DNA of 64,000 nucleotides from Roseiarcus sp963770275 (GCA_963770275.1 CAVYPD010000008.1:59844-123843), one strand, 5' to 3'. Positions 28,210 to 38,710 are shown, counted from the first letter of the stretch. Made by a program: numbers and translations. Notes: generated by a model not told the origin, from the letters alone.

Positions 28210-30362
28210 TTACGCAAAGGCGATCCGGCGGGCTTCGCGGCGGCGCTGCAGCCAGCCGATGACGCGCTCGCGCAAAGCTGCGAGCCGCCGGTCCCAGCGG
28301 CTGGGATTGAAGATGATCTCGGTGCGGTAGAAGGAAGGACAGAGGACAGCGGCCTCCGCGACTTCGCCGCAATTGCCGCAGCCGACGCAGCCATTGTCCA
28401 CGGCGGCGACCGGATCGTCCTTGAGCGGGTCGTCGGTGTGCTTCAGCGACAGCGACGGGCAGCCCGAGAGGCGGATGCAGGCGTGGTCGCCGGAGCATAT
28501 GGCTTCGTCGACGCCGAAGCGCTCCTTCACCATGCGCTCGCCGGCCGCGACGCTCTTCGCAAAGAGAGGCCGCACGCGCCGCTGCTTGTTCAGCATGCAT
28601 TCGGAGGAGGCGACGATGATCTTCGGGCCTTCGGCTTTGGTCGTGAGCGCCTCGCGCAGCGTGTCGCGCACTTTGGCGACGTCGTAGGTGCGATCGATCT
28701 GCCTGACCCAGGTCGCGCCCACGCCCTTGACCGCATCGACGATGGAATTGTTCGTCTTGCGGCGCGGGTTGAAGCGCGCGCGAGGAGGGAATGTCCTGCC
28801 CGCCGGTCGCGGCGGAATAAAAGTTGTCGACGATGAGGGTGACGCCGTCCTGCTTGTTGAACACGGCGTTGCCGATCGAGGAGGCGAGGCCGTTGTGCCA
28901 GAAGCCGCCGTCGCCCATGACGGAAATGACCCGCCTGTCCGACTTCACATTGAACGCGGAAGCGGAGGCGGGCCCGAGGCCATAGCCCATCGTCGTCGTG
29001 CCGAGGTTGAAGGGCGGCAGGATCGAGAACAGGTGGCAGCCGATGTCGGCCGAGATGTGATGGGGTCCGAGCTCTTTCTCGACCATTTTCATCGCGGCGA
29101 AGATCGGACGCTCCGGGCAGCCGATGCAAAAGCCGGGCGGACGCGGCGGCACCGTCTTGGCGAGCGCCTTGACCTTCTCGTGCGCGAGAATGGGCGCGGG
29201 ATCGGGGACCGGCGGCTGGTTGCGCAAAAGCTCGGGCGCATGCGCCAGAAGAAAAGCGCGCACGCCCGTGACCACGACCGGCGCGGTGTACTCGCCGCCC
29301 ATCGGCAGGACGTCCTTGCCCGCAACCCTCGTCTGAATGTCGCGCCGGCGCAGCAGCGTGTTCAGCGCCTGCTCGAGATAGTCGGGCGCGCCCTCTTCGA
29401 CCATCAGCACCGCTGACTTGCCGAGGCAGAATTCGACCATCTCGTCCTCGATGATCGGATAGGCGACATTGAGGACATAGATCGGAATCGACGTCTCGCC
29501 ATAGACGTCGGCGAGGCCCAATTGCTGAAGCGCGCGCAAGCACGCCGTTGAAGAGGCCGCCGAGAACAATGACGCCGACCGCGCCGTCCTTGGGGCCAAA
29601 AAATTCGTTGAGCTTGCGGCTCTTGATGAATTCGACCGCCGCCGGCCAACGCTTCTCGAGCTTCTCCTTCTCCTGCATGAACGACGCGGGCGGAAGCACG
29701 ATGCGGTTGACGTCGCGCGACGGATTTTCCAGCGCCTGGCGCAGCGTGAAGGCGGGCTTCTTGTTGTCCTTGGCGACGAATTGCCCGTGCACGTGACAGG
29801 TGCGGATGCGCACTTCGAGCATGACCGGCGAGTTCGAGGCCTCCGACAGTTCGAAGCCCTCCTCCACCATGCGGACGAGCGTCGGCAGATCGGGGCGCGG
29901 ATCGAGGAGCCAGATCTGCGACTTCATCGCAAAGGCGTGGGTGCGCTCCTGCATGATCGAGGAGCCTTCGCCATAATCCTCGCCGATGACGATCAGCGCG
30001 CCGCCGGTGACGCCGCTCGAAGCGAGGTTCGAGAGCGCGTCGGCCGCGACATTGGTGCCCGCGGTCGATTTCCAGGTCACCGCGCCGCGCACCGGATACA
30101 TGACCGAAGCCGAGAGCGTCGCCGCCGCGGCCGCTTCGGAAGCGGACGTCTCGAAATGCACGCCGAGGTCGCTCATCACGTCCTTGGCGTCGGCGAGCAC
30201 GTCCATGAGATGCGAGATCGGCGCGCCCTGATATCCGGCGACGTAAGACACGCCGGATTGGAGCAAGGCTTTGGTGATCGCGAGAATGCCTTCGCCGCGA
30301 AAGATTTCGCCGGCTTGAAGTCGCAAGTCCTGAACTTCGCGCTCGAAGGACCTTTCCGCCAT
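28210..30362 (-). CDS. iorA: Indolepyruvate:ferredoxin oxidoreductase, alpha-type subunit, two frameshifts
   Basis: TPP-dependent subunit of about 716 residues. N-terminal pyruvate-oxidoreductase domain I: GEGILAITKALLQSGVSYVA, YQGAPISHLMD and VTWKSTAGTNVAADALSNLA. The TPP/Mg site lies in ISADIGCHLFSILPPFN and VISVMGDGGFWHNGL. A C-terminal ferredoxin-like region holds GCVGCGNCGEVAE followed by LCP, enough for one 4Fe-4S cluster; the usual second cluster motif is degenerate (ACIRLSGCP). Extra bases near 29540 and 28750 break the frame. It yields aryl-acetyl-CoA plus reduced ferredoxin, for example in phenylalanine or tryptophan breakdown. An inverted repeat lies 28 bp upstream of the start. 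Confidence 0.9.
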
Positions 30363-30389
30363 CGGCTCGCTCCCTTCAGGTATTTATTT

Positions 30390-30415
30390 GCATGAGCATA
30401 TTTAGCGGCTCATGC
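30390..30415. promoter_or_regulatory. Inverted repeat upstream of iorA
   Basis: GCATGAGC at 30390-30397 and GCTCATGC at 30408-30415 are perfect 8-bp arms with a 10-bp AT-rich spacer. They lie 28-53 bp upstream of the iorA start. The position and symmetry suit a dimeric repressor site such as MarR or TetR. The facing ABC transporter gene starts 221 bp away on the other strand. Confidence 0.55.
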
Positions 30416-30635
30416 CGTGTCAACGACAAGGCCGTGCTCACGGAAAAGGCGCGAGGAAGCCACGAAAACGCGCACGCGCATATAAATTCCGCCTCATACA
30501 ATTGCGACTCCACGGCCTTGCTTCGCCAATTCCACTTTGCTAGCCTTGCTTGTTAACGGTCGGCTGGAAGTGGCACGCAAAATGCGAAGCCGCCGAACAT
30601 GAGACCGACGGCTCGGATGAATTGGGAGGTCATGC

Positions 30636-32171
30636 ATGGTGGAGGTCACTCGGCGCCAAACCTTGGCGCTCGGCGCGGGCGCGTTTCTCACCGACCTGCT
30701 TGCCGCGGGCGCCGTTCGCGCGGCCGGCAAGGACACGCTCACCATCGCCTTTAACGTCAACCTGCCCTCGTTCGATCCGACGGATGGCGCCTCCGCCGTC
30801 AATCCGAGCATCCAGGCGATCTATCGCTCCATTTTCGACCAGTACATCGGGCAGGCGCCGGATCTCACGCTCAAGCCCGGGATTCTCACCGCATGGGGCT
30901 GGAACGACGACAAGACGAAACTTTGGATGGACGTTCGCCCGGACGTCAAATGGCAGGACGGCTCGCCGCTGACGCCCGAGGATGTCGTCTGGTCGCTCGA
31001 ACGCGCCGGCGCGAAAGACAGCGCCAACCCCATTTCCTTCATCTGGTCGACCGCCGGCAACTACAAGATCGACGGGAACCGGATCACCGCGGACGCCATC
31101 CGCTTCGAGCCGACCTTCTTCATGTGGATGGCGTTCCTGACCGGCTATGTCCTGCCCAAGGCCTATTTCGAGAAGGTCGGGGCGGAAGGCTTCGAGAAGA
31201 AGCCGATCGGCTCAGGCCCCTATATGGTCGACGAATACCAGGGCAACGCCTTCCTGCGCCTCAAGGCCAATCCCCATTATTGGGGCGACAAGCCGGCGTT
31301 CGAGACCGTGATCTTCAAGTTCGTGCCCGACGCGACGACGCGCGTGGCCGAGATCGAGTCCGGCTCTTCCGACATCACGCTCGAAGTGCCTTACGAGGAG
31401 TTCGACCGCCTGAAGAAGGTCAAGGGCCTCTCGGGCGTCGCGACGCCGATCTCCGACATCGGCATGATCTTCATCACCAACAAGGAGCCGATGCTCGACA
31501 AGAACGTGCGGCTCGCCGCGATCATGGCGATCGACAAGAAGGCGATCGTCGACCGGCTGTTGCACGGCTATGGCGTGCCGATCGAGACGCTCGAAGCGCC
31601 CGAATATTCCGCCTTCGACCCCTCGATCAAGACGCCTTACGATCCCAAGAAGGCGATGGAGCTGCTCGCCGCCTCCGGCTACTCGCCTGAGAAACCCGTC
31701 AAGTTTACGATCCAGACGACGCGCGGCCTCAAGCCGAAAGATTATGAGATGATCCAGGCGATCGTCGGCATGTGGCGCAAGGTCGGCATCGAAGCGGATA
31801 TCGAGGTCTATGAGATCGCCAAGCACTTCGAGCTCAGAACCACGCACAAGCTCGCGCCCGCCGCCTTCTACAATTGGGGCGACGCGATCGGCGATCCGAC
31901 GACCTCGACCGGCTTTGCGATGTTCGGCCCCTCGCCGCATTCGGCATTCAAGACCGACGATCTCGACGCCAAGATCGGCCCGCTTTGGGGCGAGAAGGAC
32001 GAGAAGAAGCGCATCGACGGCTGGAAAGCGGTCGACGCCTATATCGCCGAACAGGGCTATGTCATTCCCCTCCTGCAATACGTCCAGCCGATCGTCTACA
32101 AGTCGGACCTCAAGGTCACGCCGAACAAGTCCGGCGCTTTGCAGCCGACGCTGGTGTCGCCGGCCAGCTGA
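30636..32171 (+). CDS. ABC transporter substrate-binding protein (peptide/nickel type)
   Basis: A 511-residue periplasmic solute receptor of the SBP_bac_5 (DppA/OppA) family. A signal beginning TRRQTLALGAGAFLTDLLAA, twin-arginine-like, ends near VRAAG. Landmarks: LTIAFNVNLPSFDPTDGAS, LAWGWNDDKTKLWMDVRPDV-type opening, WQDGSPLTPEDVVWSLERA, KKPIGSGPYMVDEYQGN and VRLAAIMAIDKKAIVDRLLHG. Start ATG 30636 follows GGGAGGTCATGC. It heads a five-gene transport operon to 35908. The ligand cannot be told; peptides, opines, or small carboxylates are all bound by this family. Confidence 0.92.
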   Translation: MVEVTRRQTLALGAGAFLTDLLAAGAVRAAGKDTLTIAFNVNLPSFDPTDGASAVNPSIQAIYRSIFDQYIGQAPDLTLKPGILTAWGWNDDKTKLWMDVRPDVKWQDGSPLTPEDVVWSLERAGAKDSANPISFIWSTAGNYKIDGNRITADAIRFEPTFFMWMAFLTGYVLPKAYFEKVGAEGFEKKPIGSGPYMVDEYQGNAFLRLKANPHYWGDKPAFETVIFKFVPDATTRVAEIESGSSDITLEVPYEEFDRLKKVKGLSGVATPISDIGMIFITNKEPMLDKNVRLAAIMAIDKKAIVDRLLHGYGVPIETLEAPEYSAFDPSIKTPYDPKKAMELLAASGYSPEKPVKFTIQTTRGLKPKDYEMIQAIVGMWRKVGIEADIEVYEIAKHFELRTTHKLAPAAFYNWGDAIGDPTTSTGFAMFGPSPHSAFKTDDLDAKIGPLWGEKDEKKRIDGWKAVDAYIAEQGYVIPLLQYVQPIVYKSDLKVTPNKSGALQPTLVSPAS

Positions 32172-32258
32172 GCGCGCATACGATCATCGCAGCCGAGGCG
32201 CCCGCGCGCGGCGGCGCCTCGCGCCTAGGGCGCGACGGGGTGAGGCCATGACGAAGCG

Positions 32259-33266
32259 ATGATCGCGCTTGCGATCCTCCGGCGTCTCCTGGTGGCGCTC
32301 GTCACGCTCGCAGGCGTCGCGATCGTCGTGTTCGTTCTCCTCCGGGTCGTGCCCGGCGATCCCATAGCGATGATGATCTCGCCCGGCGCAAGCCAGGCGG
32401 ACATCGCCGCGCTCAGAGCGCATTACGGGCTCGACGGCAGTCTCCTGTCGCAGTTCGCCGTCTGGGTGCGCTATGCGCTGCGCGGCGACTTCGGAACTTC
32501 GATCTCGCTGCACCGCGACGTTCTCGCTCTTCTCGGCGAACGGCTGCCCGCGACGCTCGAGCTCGCGACCGCGGCGCTCGAATTCGCAGTGATCGTCGGC
32601 GGCGCAGTCGCGATCGTCGGCGCGATGGCGCGGCGGACCTGGGCGGAGCCGGTCATCGACGCGGTCAACGGACTCCTGCTCGCCATTCCCGATTTCGTAT
32701 GGGCGCTCGCGCTCGTGCTCGTCTTCGGCGTCGTGTGGCCGCTTCTGCCGCTGACCGGCAGAGTCGATCCGAGCGTCAGCGCCGGCATGACGACGCCCTT
32801 CTATTTCGTCGAGAGCCTCTTCAGGCTCAGGTTTGACGTGTTCTTCGATCTTCTCAAGCACCTCGCCCTGCCGACGCTGGCGCTCGGCCTCCCTCTCGCG
32901 GCGGTGATTGCGCGCGTGCTCAAAGGCGCGCTCAATGAAGCCATGGCGCAGGACTATGTGCTGCTCGCTCGTCTCAAGGGCATGTCCGAGCTCCGGCTCG
33001 TCCTGCAGGAAGCGTTGCGCAACGCGATCGGCCCGACGCTGGCGCTGACCGGCGTTCAGTTCACGTTCCTGATCGGCGGCACGGTGATCATCGAGCGCAT
33101 CTTCGCTTATCCGGGCATCGGCAACATGGCGATCGAGGCGGTGATCAATCGCGATCTGCCGCTGATTCAGGGGCTCGTGCTGGTGTTCGCCGTCATTTTC
33201 ATCCTGATCAACATCGCGGTCGATCTCCTCGTCGCGCTGTTCAATCCGAGGCTGCGTTATGCTTGA
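32259..33266 (+). CDS. ABC transporter permease (DppB type)
   Basis: A 335-residue inner-membrane permease. ILRRLLVALVTLAGVAIVVF and LLRVVPGDPIAMM form the DppB-type first helix and signature, and the EAA loop that contacts the ATPases reads EAMAQDYVLLARLKGMSELR. Six helices are visible and the end FNPRLRYA is typical. It lies 87 bp after the receptor gene and 30 bp before the second permease. The frame is intact. Confidence 0.93.
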   Translation: MIALAILRRLLVALVTLAGVAIVVFVLLRVVPGDPIAMMISPGASQADIAALRAHYGLDGSLLSQFAVWVRYALRGDFGTSISLHRDVLALLGERLPATLELATAALEFAVIVGGAVAIVGAMARRTWAEPVIDAVNGLLLAIPDFVWALALVLVFGVVWPLLPLTGRVDPSVSAGMTTPFYFVESLFRLRFDVFFDLLKHLALPTLALGLPLAAVIARVLKGALNEAMAQDYVLLARLKGMSELRLVLQEALRNAIGPTLALTGVQFTFLIGGTVIIERIFAYPGIGNMAIEAVINRDLPLIQGLVLVFAVIFILINIAVDLLVALFNPRLRYA

Positions 33267-33296
33267 GCGCGAAGCCGACCGAGAAGCGCGGCGACC

Positions 33297-34196
33297 ATGA
33301 CGGAGGCCTCCGCTTCCTCTTTTCTCGCGGCGTCCCGGCCCAGCCTCGCCTCGCGGCGTCTGCGCGCGCTGCTCGCCGAGCCGAAGGTCATGATCGGCGG
33401 CGGCTTTATCCTGGCGCTGATCGTGATCGCTCTGTTCGCGCCGTGGATCGCGCCGAAGAACCCGCTCGACCAGGACCTGATGCTCGCCTCCCTGCCGCCA
33501 GCGGGACTCGCCAGCGCGGAGCCGGGTTATTATTTCGGCACGGACGACCTTGGCCGGGACGTGCTTTCGCGTCTCATCTATGGCGCGCGGATCGCGCTGA
33601 TCGTCGCCTTCGTCGCGGCGAGTCTCGCAGCGCTCGCCGGCACGACGCTCGGGCTGCTCGCCGGCTGGTATCGCGGCTGGGTCGACGGCTTGATCTCCCG
33701 GCTCGTCGACATCTGGATGGCCTTCCCGCCGGTCCTGCTCTCGATCCTTCTGGTCGCCGTCCTCGGCGCCGGCGTCGGATCGGTCATCGCGGCGATCGCC
33801 ATCATCGACTGGACGCGCTTCTGCCGGGTCGTGCGCGCCGAGACGATGGCGCAGGCTGAAGCCGACTATGTCACCGCGGCGCACGCCATCGGGTTCCCGC
33901 CGTTCCATATCCTTATGCGCGAGATTCTGCCAAACATCGTCCCAGCCCTGCTGGCGCTGGTGAGTCTCGAAATGGGCATTGCGGTCATCGTCGAGGCGAT
34001 CCTGTCGTTCGTCGGCCTGTCGGTGTCGTCGGACACGCCGACCTGGGGCGGCATGATCGCCGAAGGCCGGCAATTCATCCATCAGACCTGGTGGGTGTTC
34101 GCGGCCCCGCTCGCGGCGCTGTTCGCGACCGTGCTCGCCTTCAACCAGCTCGGCGACGGATTGCGGCGCGCGCTTGATCCGGTGCTCAGGCGATGA
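33297..34196 (+). CDS. ABC transporter permease (DppC type)
   Basis: A 299-residue partner permease. PKVMIGGGFILALIVIALFA is the first helix, followed by the conserved YYFGTDDLGRDVLSRLIYGA; the EAA loop reads ETMAQAEADYVTAAHAIGFP, and LSVSSDTPTWGGMIAEGRQF is the classical DppC C-terminal signature. Its stop overlaps the start of the first ATPase gene by four bases (ATGA), so the pair is translationally coupled. Confidence 0.93.
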   Translation: MTEASASSFLAASRPSLASRRLRALLAEPKVMIGGGFILALIVIALFAPWIAPKNPLDQDLMLASLPPAGLASAEPGYYFGTDDLGRDVLSRLIYGARIALIVAFVAASLAALAGTTLGLLAGWYRGWVDGLISRLVDIWMAFPPVLLSILLVAVLGAGVGSVIAAIAIIDWTRFCRVVRAETMAQAEADYVTAAHAIGFPPFHILMREILPNIVPALLALVSLEMGIAVIVEAILSFVGLSVSSDTPTWGGMIAEGRQFIHQTWWVFAAPLAALFATVLAFNQLGDGLRRALDPVLRR

Positions 34197-35060
34197 CGGC
34201 GCCGATCCTCTCCATTCGGAGCTTGAGCGCGGTTTCGGAACTCGGGAACGCCGAGCCAATCCTGCGGAATGTGAGCCTCGATCTCGCGCCCGGCGAAACG
34301 CTCGGCCTCGTCGGCGAGAGCGGCGCCGGCAAATCGACCATCGCCAAGGCGCTGCTCGGCGTGCTGCCGCGCACGGTCAGGATTACACAAGGCGAAATCC
34401 TGTTCGAAGGGCGAGACCTCAGGACCATGCCGCGGCGCGAGACGCGCGCGATCTTCGGCGACGCCATCGCGCTCGTGCCCCAGGACCCGATGACCGCGCT
34501 CAACCCCGGCCGGCGCATCGAGGCGCAACTGACGGACGGCCTGCGGCTCCGCAGGGGAATGAACTGCGCGCGAGGCACACAAACGCGCGCTCGAACTGCT
34601 CGCCGAAGTGCATATCCGAGACCCGGAGCGCGTGCTGCGCTCCTATCCGCATCAATTGTCCGGCGGCATGCGCCAGCGCGTCCTGATCGCAGCGGCCTTC
34701 GCGCTCGAGCCCAAGATCATCGTCGCGGACGAGCCGACAACGGCGCTCGACGTCACGGTGCAGAAACAGATTCTGCGGCTTATGCGCCAGATGCAGGAAG
34801 CGCACGGCACCGCGGTCATTTTCGTGACCCACGATCTCGGCGTCGTCGCGCAGATCTGCGACCGAGTGACGCTGCTGTTCGCCGGCGCAGTGATCGAATC
34901 CGGCCCGACCGCGGACATTCTCTCGGCGCCGCGCCACGCTTACACGCGCGCCTTGATCGCGGCGGGGCCGCGATACGATCGGCCCGACGCGGGGCTTAAG
35001 CCCGTGCCTGAGGCTTTGGTCGCTGAGCTGCGGCTCGAAGTCACGGGCGCGGGCCGCTAG
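34193..35060 (+). CDS. ABC transporter ATPase (DppD type), one frameshift
   Basis: Nucleotide-binding subunit. Walker A is GESGAGKST near residues 43-51; the Q-loop is LVPQDPMTALNP; the ABC signature LSGGMRQRVLIA, Walker B KIIVADEPTTALD and the switch HD in FVTHDLGV lie after one extra base near 34560 that splits the protein just after LRLRRGMN. Corrected length is about 288 residues. Overlap with the upstream permease and an 8-bp gap to the next ATPase place it in the operon. Confidence 0.9.
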
Positions 35061-35068
35061 GCCGTCGC

Positions 35069-35908
35069 ATGGTTCAGGATCTCTTCGTCGCGAGCGGCGT
35101 CGAGGTCGCCTATGGCGGCAAGCGGCGCCTGAACGGCGAGCGCGTGGGCGGCGTCAAAGTCCTGCATGGCGTCGACCTCAGGATCGGCCGAGGCGAAACC
35201 GTCGGCATCGTCGGCGAATCGGGCTCAGGCAAAACAACGCTCGGGCGCGCGCTCATGCGGCTCATCGACATCGACGCCGGCAGCATCGCCTTCGACGGGC
35301 GCGACATCTCGCGACTGCCGGAGCAGCAAATGCGACCCTTAAGGCGGCGCATGCAGATGATTTTCCAGGACCCGATGACCTCGCTCAATCCGCGCCATAC
35401 GGTCCGGCGAATCCTGGTCGAGCCGCTTCTCTTTCATCGCGTCGCGCGCGATCATGCCGACGCCGAGCGCCGGGTGCAGGCGTTCTTCGATCGCGTCGCG
35501 CTGCCGCTCGCCTGTCTCGACCGGACGCCGCACGAACTTTCCGGCGGACAGCGCCAGCGCGTCGGCATCGCGCGCGCCGCGCTGCTCGAGCCGGACTTCG
35601 TGCTGGCCGACGAGATCGTCTCAGGCCTCGACGTGTCGACGCAGGCCCAGGCGCTCAATCTCCTCAAGACGCTGACGCGCGACCTCGGTCTCGCCATGGC
35701 GTTCATCAGCCACGACCTCTCGGTGATCCGAGCCGTTTGCGACCGGGTCTACGTGATGAAGGCAGGCCAGGTGGTCGAGGAGGGCCGCTGCGAGGACGTC
35801 TTCGCCGCGCCCAAGAGCCGCTACACACGGCTCCTCATCGACGCCATCCCGCTGCCCGAAATCGACCCCGGCTGGCTCGATCGGGACGTGGCGCCGGAGA
35901 TCGATTGA
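35069..35908 (+). CDS. ABC transporter ATPase (DppF type)
   Basis: A 279-residue second nucleotide-binding subunit. Walker A is GESGSGKTT, the Q-loop MIFQDPMTSLNPRHTV, the signature LSGGQRQRVGIARA and Walker B PDFVLADEIVSGLD; note Glu-Ile-Val-Ser in place of the usual EPVSALD, with the catalytic Glu kept. The H-loop is FISHDLSVI. The oligopeptide-type C-terminal extension (YTRLLIDAIPLPE) is shorter than in E. coli DppF and lacks a clear iron-sulfur cysteine cluster. Last gene of the 30636-35908 operon. Confidence 0.92.
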   Translation: MVQDLFVASGVEVAYGGKRRLNGERVGGVKVLHGVDLRIGRGETVGIVGESGSGKTTLGRALMRLIDIDAGSIAFDGRDISRLPEQQMRPLRRRMQMIFQDPMTSLNPRHTVRRILVEPLLFHRVARDHADAERRVQAFFDRVALPLACLDRTPHELSGGQRQRVGIARAALLEPDFVLADEIVSGLDVSTQAQALNLLKTLTRDLGLAMAFISHDLSVIRAVCDRVYVMKAGQVVEEGRCEDVFAAPKSRYTRLLIDAIPLPEIDPGWLDRDVAPEID

Positions 35909-36052
35909 ATGCGTATGTGTCGCAAAGCGAGAAGACTTGCGCTTCCCGGTTGAAGTCGGCCTGAAAAGACCGTTTACTTCGATCGGGGTGCGCGATGGGC
36001 GACGGAGCCATGCACGGGCTCGACTAATGAATTTCGGCGGAGGATTGGCGTT

Positions 36053-37223
36053 ATGAAGACACGGATGCAGGGCCTCATCGGCCTCGGCTTGGCGCTCGTG
36101 GCGGCGTCGGGCGCGGCCGCCGCCGACAAGCCGGTTTTCGGCCTCGTGATGTCGTTCAGCGGATGGTTCCAGCCGATCGACGCGGACACCATCGCTGGCG
36201 CCAAGCTTGCCGTCGACGACATCAACGCGGCGGGCGGGGTGCTGGGTCAGCCGATCGAGGTCGTCCAGTTCGACAACAAATCCGATCCCCCGCTCGGGGC
36301 CGACGGCGCGATCGACGTCATCAACAAGGGCGCCAAAGCGATCCTCTTTCCCTCGGATTTCGACTTTGGCGCGCCCGGAGCCTACGTCGCGCAGCAGAAC
36401 AACGTGATTGCCTTTTCGGCCGCGTCCGACCCGAAGTTCGGCGTCGCGGGCGTTGGCCCCCTGGCCTATTCCGTCTCGAACGCCGCGCAGGCGCAGGGCG
36501 CGCTGATGGCGGAATGGGCCTACAAAACGAAGGGCTGGCGTACGGGCTACGTTCTTCTCGACAACACGATCTCCTATACGAAGTCACTCTGCGGCAGCTT
36601 CGCGACGCGATGGAAGGAGCTCGCCGGCGATCAGGCGCTGCTCGGACAGGACACGTTCCTCAACGGCGATCCCTCGATCGCCGCGCAAGTCACCCGGATC
36701 ACTTCGCTGCCGAAGCCGCCCGATCTGATCTTTCTGTGCTCCTACGCGCCCGGCGGCCCGAGCGCGATGCGCCAGCTTCGCTCGGCGGGCATCGATGCAG
36801 CGATCCTCACCGGCGAATCGATGGACGGCGACTACTGGATCGGCAGCGTGCCGAACCTCAGCAATTTCTACGTCGTGAACTACGGGTCGAAATACGGCGA
36901 CGATCCCAACGCCGACGTCAACGCCTTCTTCAAGAAGTTTGAAGCCAAGTACGGCAAGAAGGCCGACGTCTCCTATGGCCTGCGCGGCTACTCGGCCGTT
37001 CAAGCCTGGGCCAAGGCGGCCAACGCTGCGGGCTCGTTGGATGGCGACAAGGTGGCGGCGAAGCTCGACACGTTCGACAAGGCGCCGCTTGTCATCGGCC
37101 CGACGACCTGGACGCCGAGCCTTGCACATCGCCACCGACCGGCCGATGTCGATTATCGGCGTGAAGGACGGCAAGTTTACCGCCGAAGGCCGGTACTCGC
37201 TCGACAAGGTTCCTCCTCTTTAA
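36053..37223 (+). CDS. ABC transporter substrate-binding protein (branched-chain amino acid type), one frameshift
   Basis: Periplasmic receptor of the LivK/Peripla_BP_6 group. A signal peptide (MKTRMQGLIGLGLALVAASG, cleavage near AAA) precedes PVFGLVMSFSGWFQPIDADT, GAKLAVDDINAAGGVLGQPI and AILFPSDFDFGAPGAYVAQQ, with YGLRGYSAVQAWAKAANAAG near the end. One extra base near 37120 moves the last part, which then reads SIIGVKDGKFTAEGRYSLDK and stops at 37221-37223. Corrected length is about 389 residues. It heads the 36053-45010 catabolic operon. The ligand is unknown; this family binds amides, amino acids, aromatics and short carboxylates. Confidence 0.9.
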
Positions 37224-37234
37224 ACGGCTTCTCG

Positions 37235-37963
37235 ATGTCGCTTGTCGCCGAAGGCGTCTCCGTTCGCTTCGGCGGGCTGGCGGCGATCGAGGACGTCTCG
37301 TTCACGCTCGAGCCTGGCGCCATTGTCGGTCTGATCGGACCGAACGGGGCGGGAAAAACGACGCTCGTCAATGTCCTCTCCGGCTTCCAGAAGCCGAGCG
37401 CGGGAGAGGTCAGCCTTGACGGGCGCCCGTTTGCCGGCGCGACGCCTGACGCTTTCGCCAGAGCGGGAGTTGCGCGCACCTTTCAGGCCGTGCGTCTGTT
37501 CAAGGGGCTCAGCGTCTCGGAGAACCTCGAAGTGAGCCTGGTCGCGAATGGCCTCAGCCGGAGACGGGCGCGCGAGCGCGCGAAGACGCTGCTGGCCGAG
37601 TTTTTGCCAGGCGATCGCGGGCGCGTGCCTGCCGCCGCATTGACCTACGGCGAGGAGCGCAATGTTGGGATCGCCCGCGCGCTAGCGCTCGAGCCGCGCT
37701 ATCTCCTGCTCGACGAGCCGGCCGCCGGCATGGCGGCGGCGGAGGTCGAAAATCTGAAGAGCGCGATCATTCGCGTCCGCGCCGTTTACGGCTGCGGCAT
37801 CCTCGTCGTCGAGCACAATATGGCGCTCATCTTTGCGCTCTGCGACCGAATCCACGTGCTGGGCAGCGGAAGGACGATCGCAGTCGGCGCGCCAGACGAT
37901 ATCAGCGCCAATGCGACAGTGCGCGAGGCTTATCTCGGCGTGTCGGAGAACGCGTCCGCATGA
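37235..37963 (+). CDS. ABC transporter ATPase, LivG type
   Basis: A 242-residue nucleotide-binding subunit starting at ATG 37235, 11 bp after the receptor stop. Walker A is GPNGAGKTT, followed by VLSGFQKPSAGEVSLDG. VARTFQAVRLFKGLSVSENL is the LivG-type Q-loop region. The ABC signature is atypical: LTYGEERNVGIARALA, with TYGE in place of SGGQ, which LivG proteins tolerate. Walker B is YLLLDEPAAGM. The stop overlaps the LivF-type start by four bases. Confidence 0.91.
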   Translation: MSLVAEGVSVRFGGLAAIEDVSFTLEPGAIVGLIGPNGAGKTTLVNVLSGFQKPSAGEVSLDGRPFAGATPDAFARAGVARTFQAVRLFKGLSVSENLEVSLVANGLSRRRARERAKTLLAEFLPGDRGRVPAAALTYGEERNVGIARALALEPRYLLLDEPAAGMAAAEVENLKSAIIRVRAVYGCGILVVEHNMALIFALCDRIHVLGSGRTIAVGAPDDISANATVREAYLGVSENASA

Positions 37964-38710
37964 GCCCAAGCGGCAAAGCGGTCCTGCGCGTCGAGGATCT
38001 GACCATCCGCTACGATGCCCTCACCGCGGTTAAAGACGCGACGTTCGAAGTCGGCGCGGGTGAGATCGTCGCGATTATCGGCCCGAACGGCGCCGGCAAG
38101 AGCTCGCTCCTTTCAGCGATCGCCGCAATCGCGCGCCAGAGCGCGCGGCCGCATCGAAATCTGCGGACGCTCGACCGATGGCGTTCCTCGCAGCGAAATC
38201 GTGAGGCTCGGCGCCGCGTTGGTTCCCGAAGGGCGTCAGATCTTCACCAGCCTCTCGGTCATCGAAAACCTCAAGCTCGGCGCGACCATCCGGCGTGATG
38301 AGGAGATCGCGTCCGATCTCGAAGCGGTCTTCGCCGAGTTTCCGGTTCTCGGCGAGCGGCGCCGACAGTTGGCGGGACTGCTTTCTGGCGGCGAGCAGCA
38401 GATGCTCGCAATCGCGCGCGCGCTCATGTCACGGCCGCGCCTGCTCATGCTGGACGAGCCGTCGCTCGGCCTCGCGCCGATGGCGCTCGCGCGGGTCTAC
38501 GACAAGTTGACGGCGATTCGATCCCGCGGCGTCGCGATTCTCGTCGCCGAGCAGAATGCGGCGCGCGCCTTCGCGGTCGCCGACCGCGTTCTCATTATGA
38601 GTCACGGCCGTTTCAGTTTGAGCGGGCGCCCCGATGAGATCAAGGCGCATCGCGATTTCGACGGCGCCTATTTTGGCGTGGCGATGAGCGGCGCGACCGG
38701 GTCCCGATGA
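37960..38710 (+). CDS. ABC transporter ATPase, LivF type, one frameshift
   Basis: Second nucleotide-binding subunit, about 249 residues. Walker A is GPNGAGKSS; after one extra base near 38140 the frame continues with VPEGRQIFTSLSVIENLKLG, the signature LSGGEQQMLAIARALM, Walker B LLMLDEPSLGLAP and VAEQNAARAFAVADR, all LivF-like. Its stop overlaps the LivH-type start (ATGA). One stretch just before the shift (ARGRIEICGRSTDG) shows the usual post-Walker A insert. Confidence 0.89.

Noticed and set aside
32184..34259. 691-codon minus-strand frame opposite the ABC permeases
   Set aside because: Highly charged, Asp/Arg-repeat composition typical of the antisense of membrane-protein genes; the permeases on the plus strand are certain.
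36053..37963. Apparent fusion of a periplasmic receptor with an ABC ATPase
   Set aside because: The joined frame arises from a +1 shift near 37120. The receptor has its own C-terminus and stop at 37221-37223, and the ATPase its own ATG at 37235.
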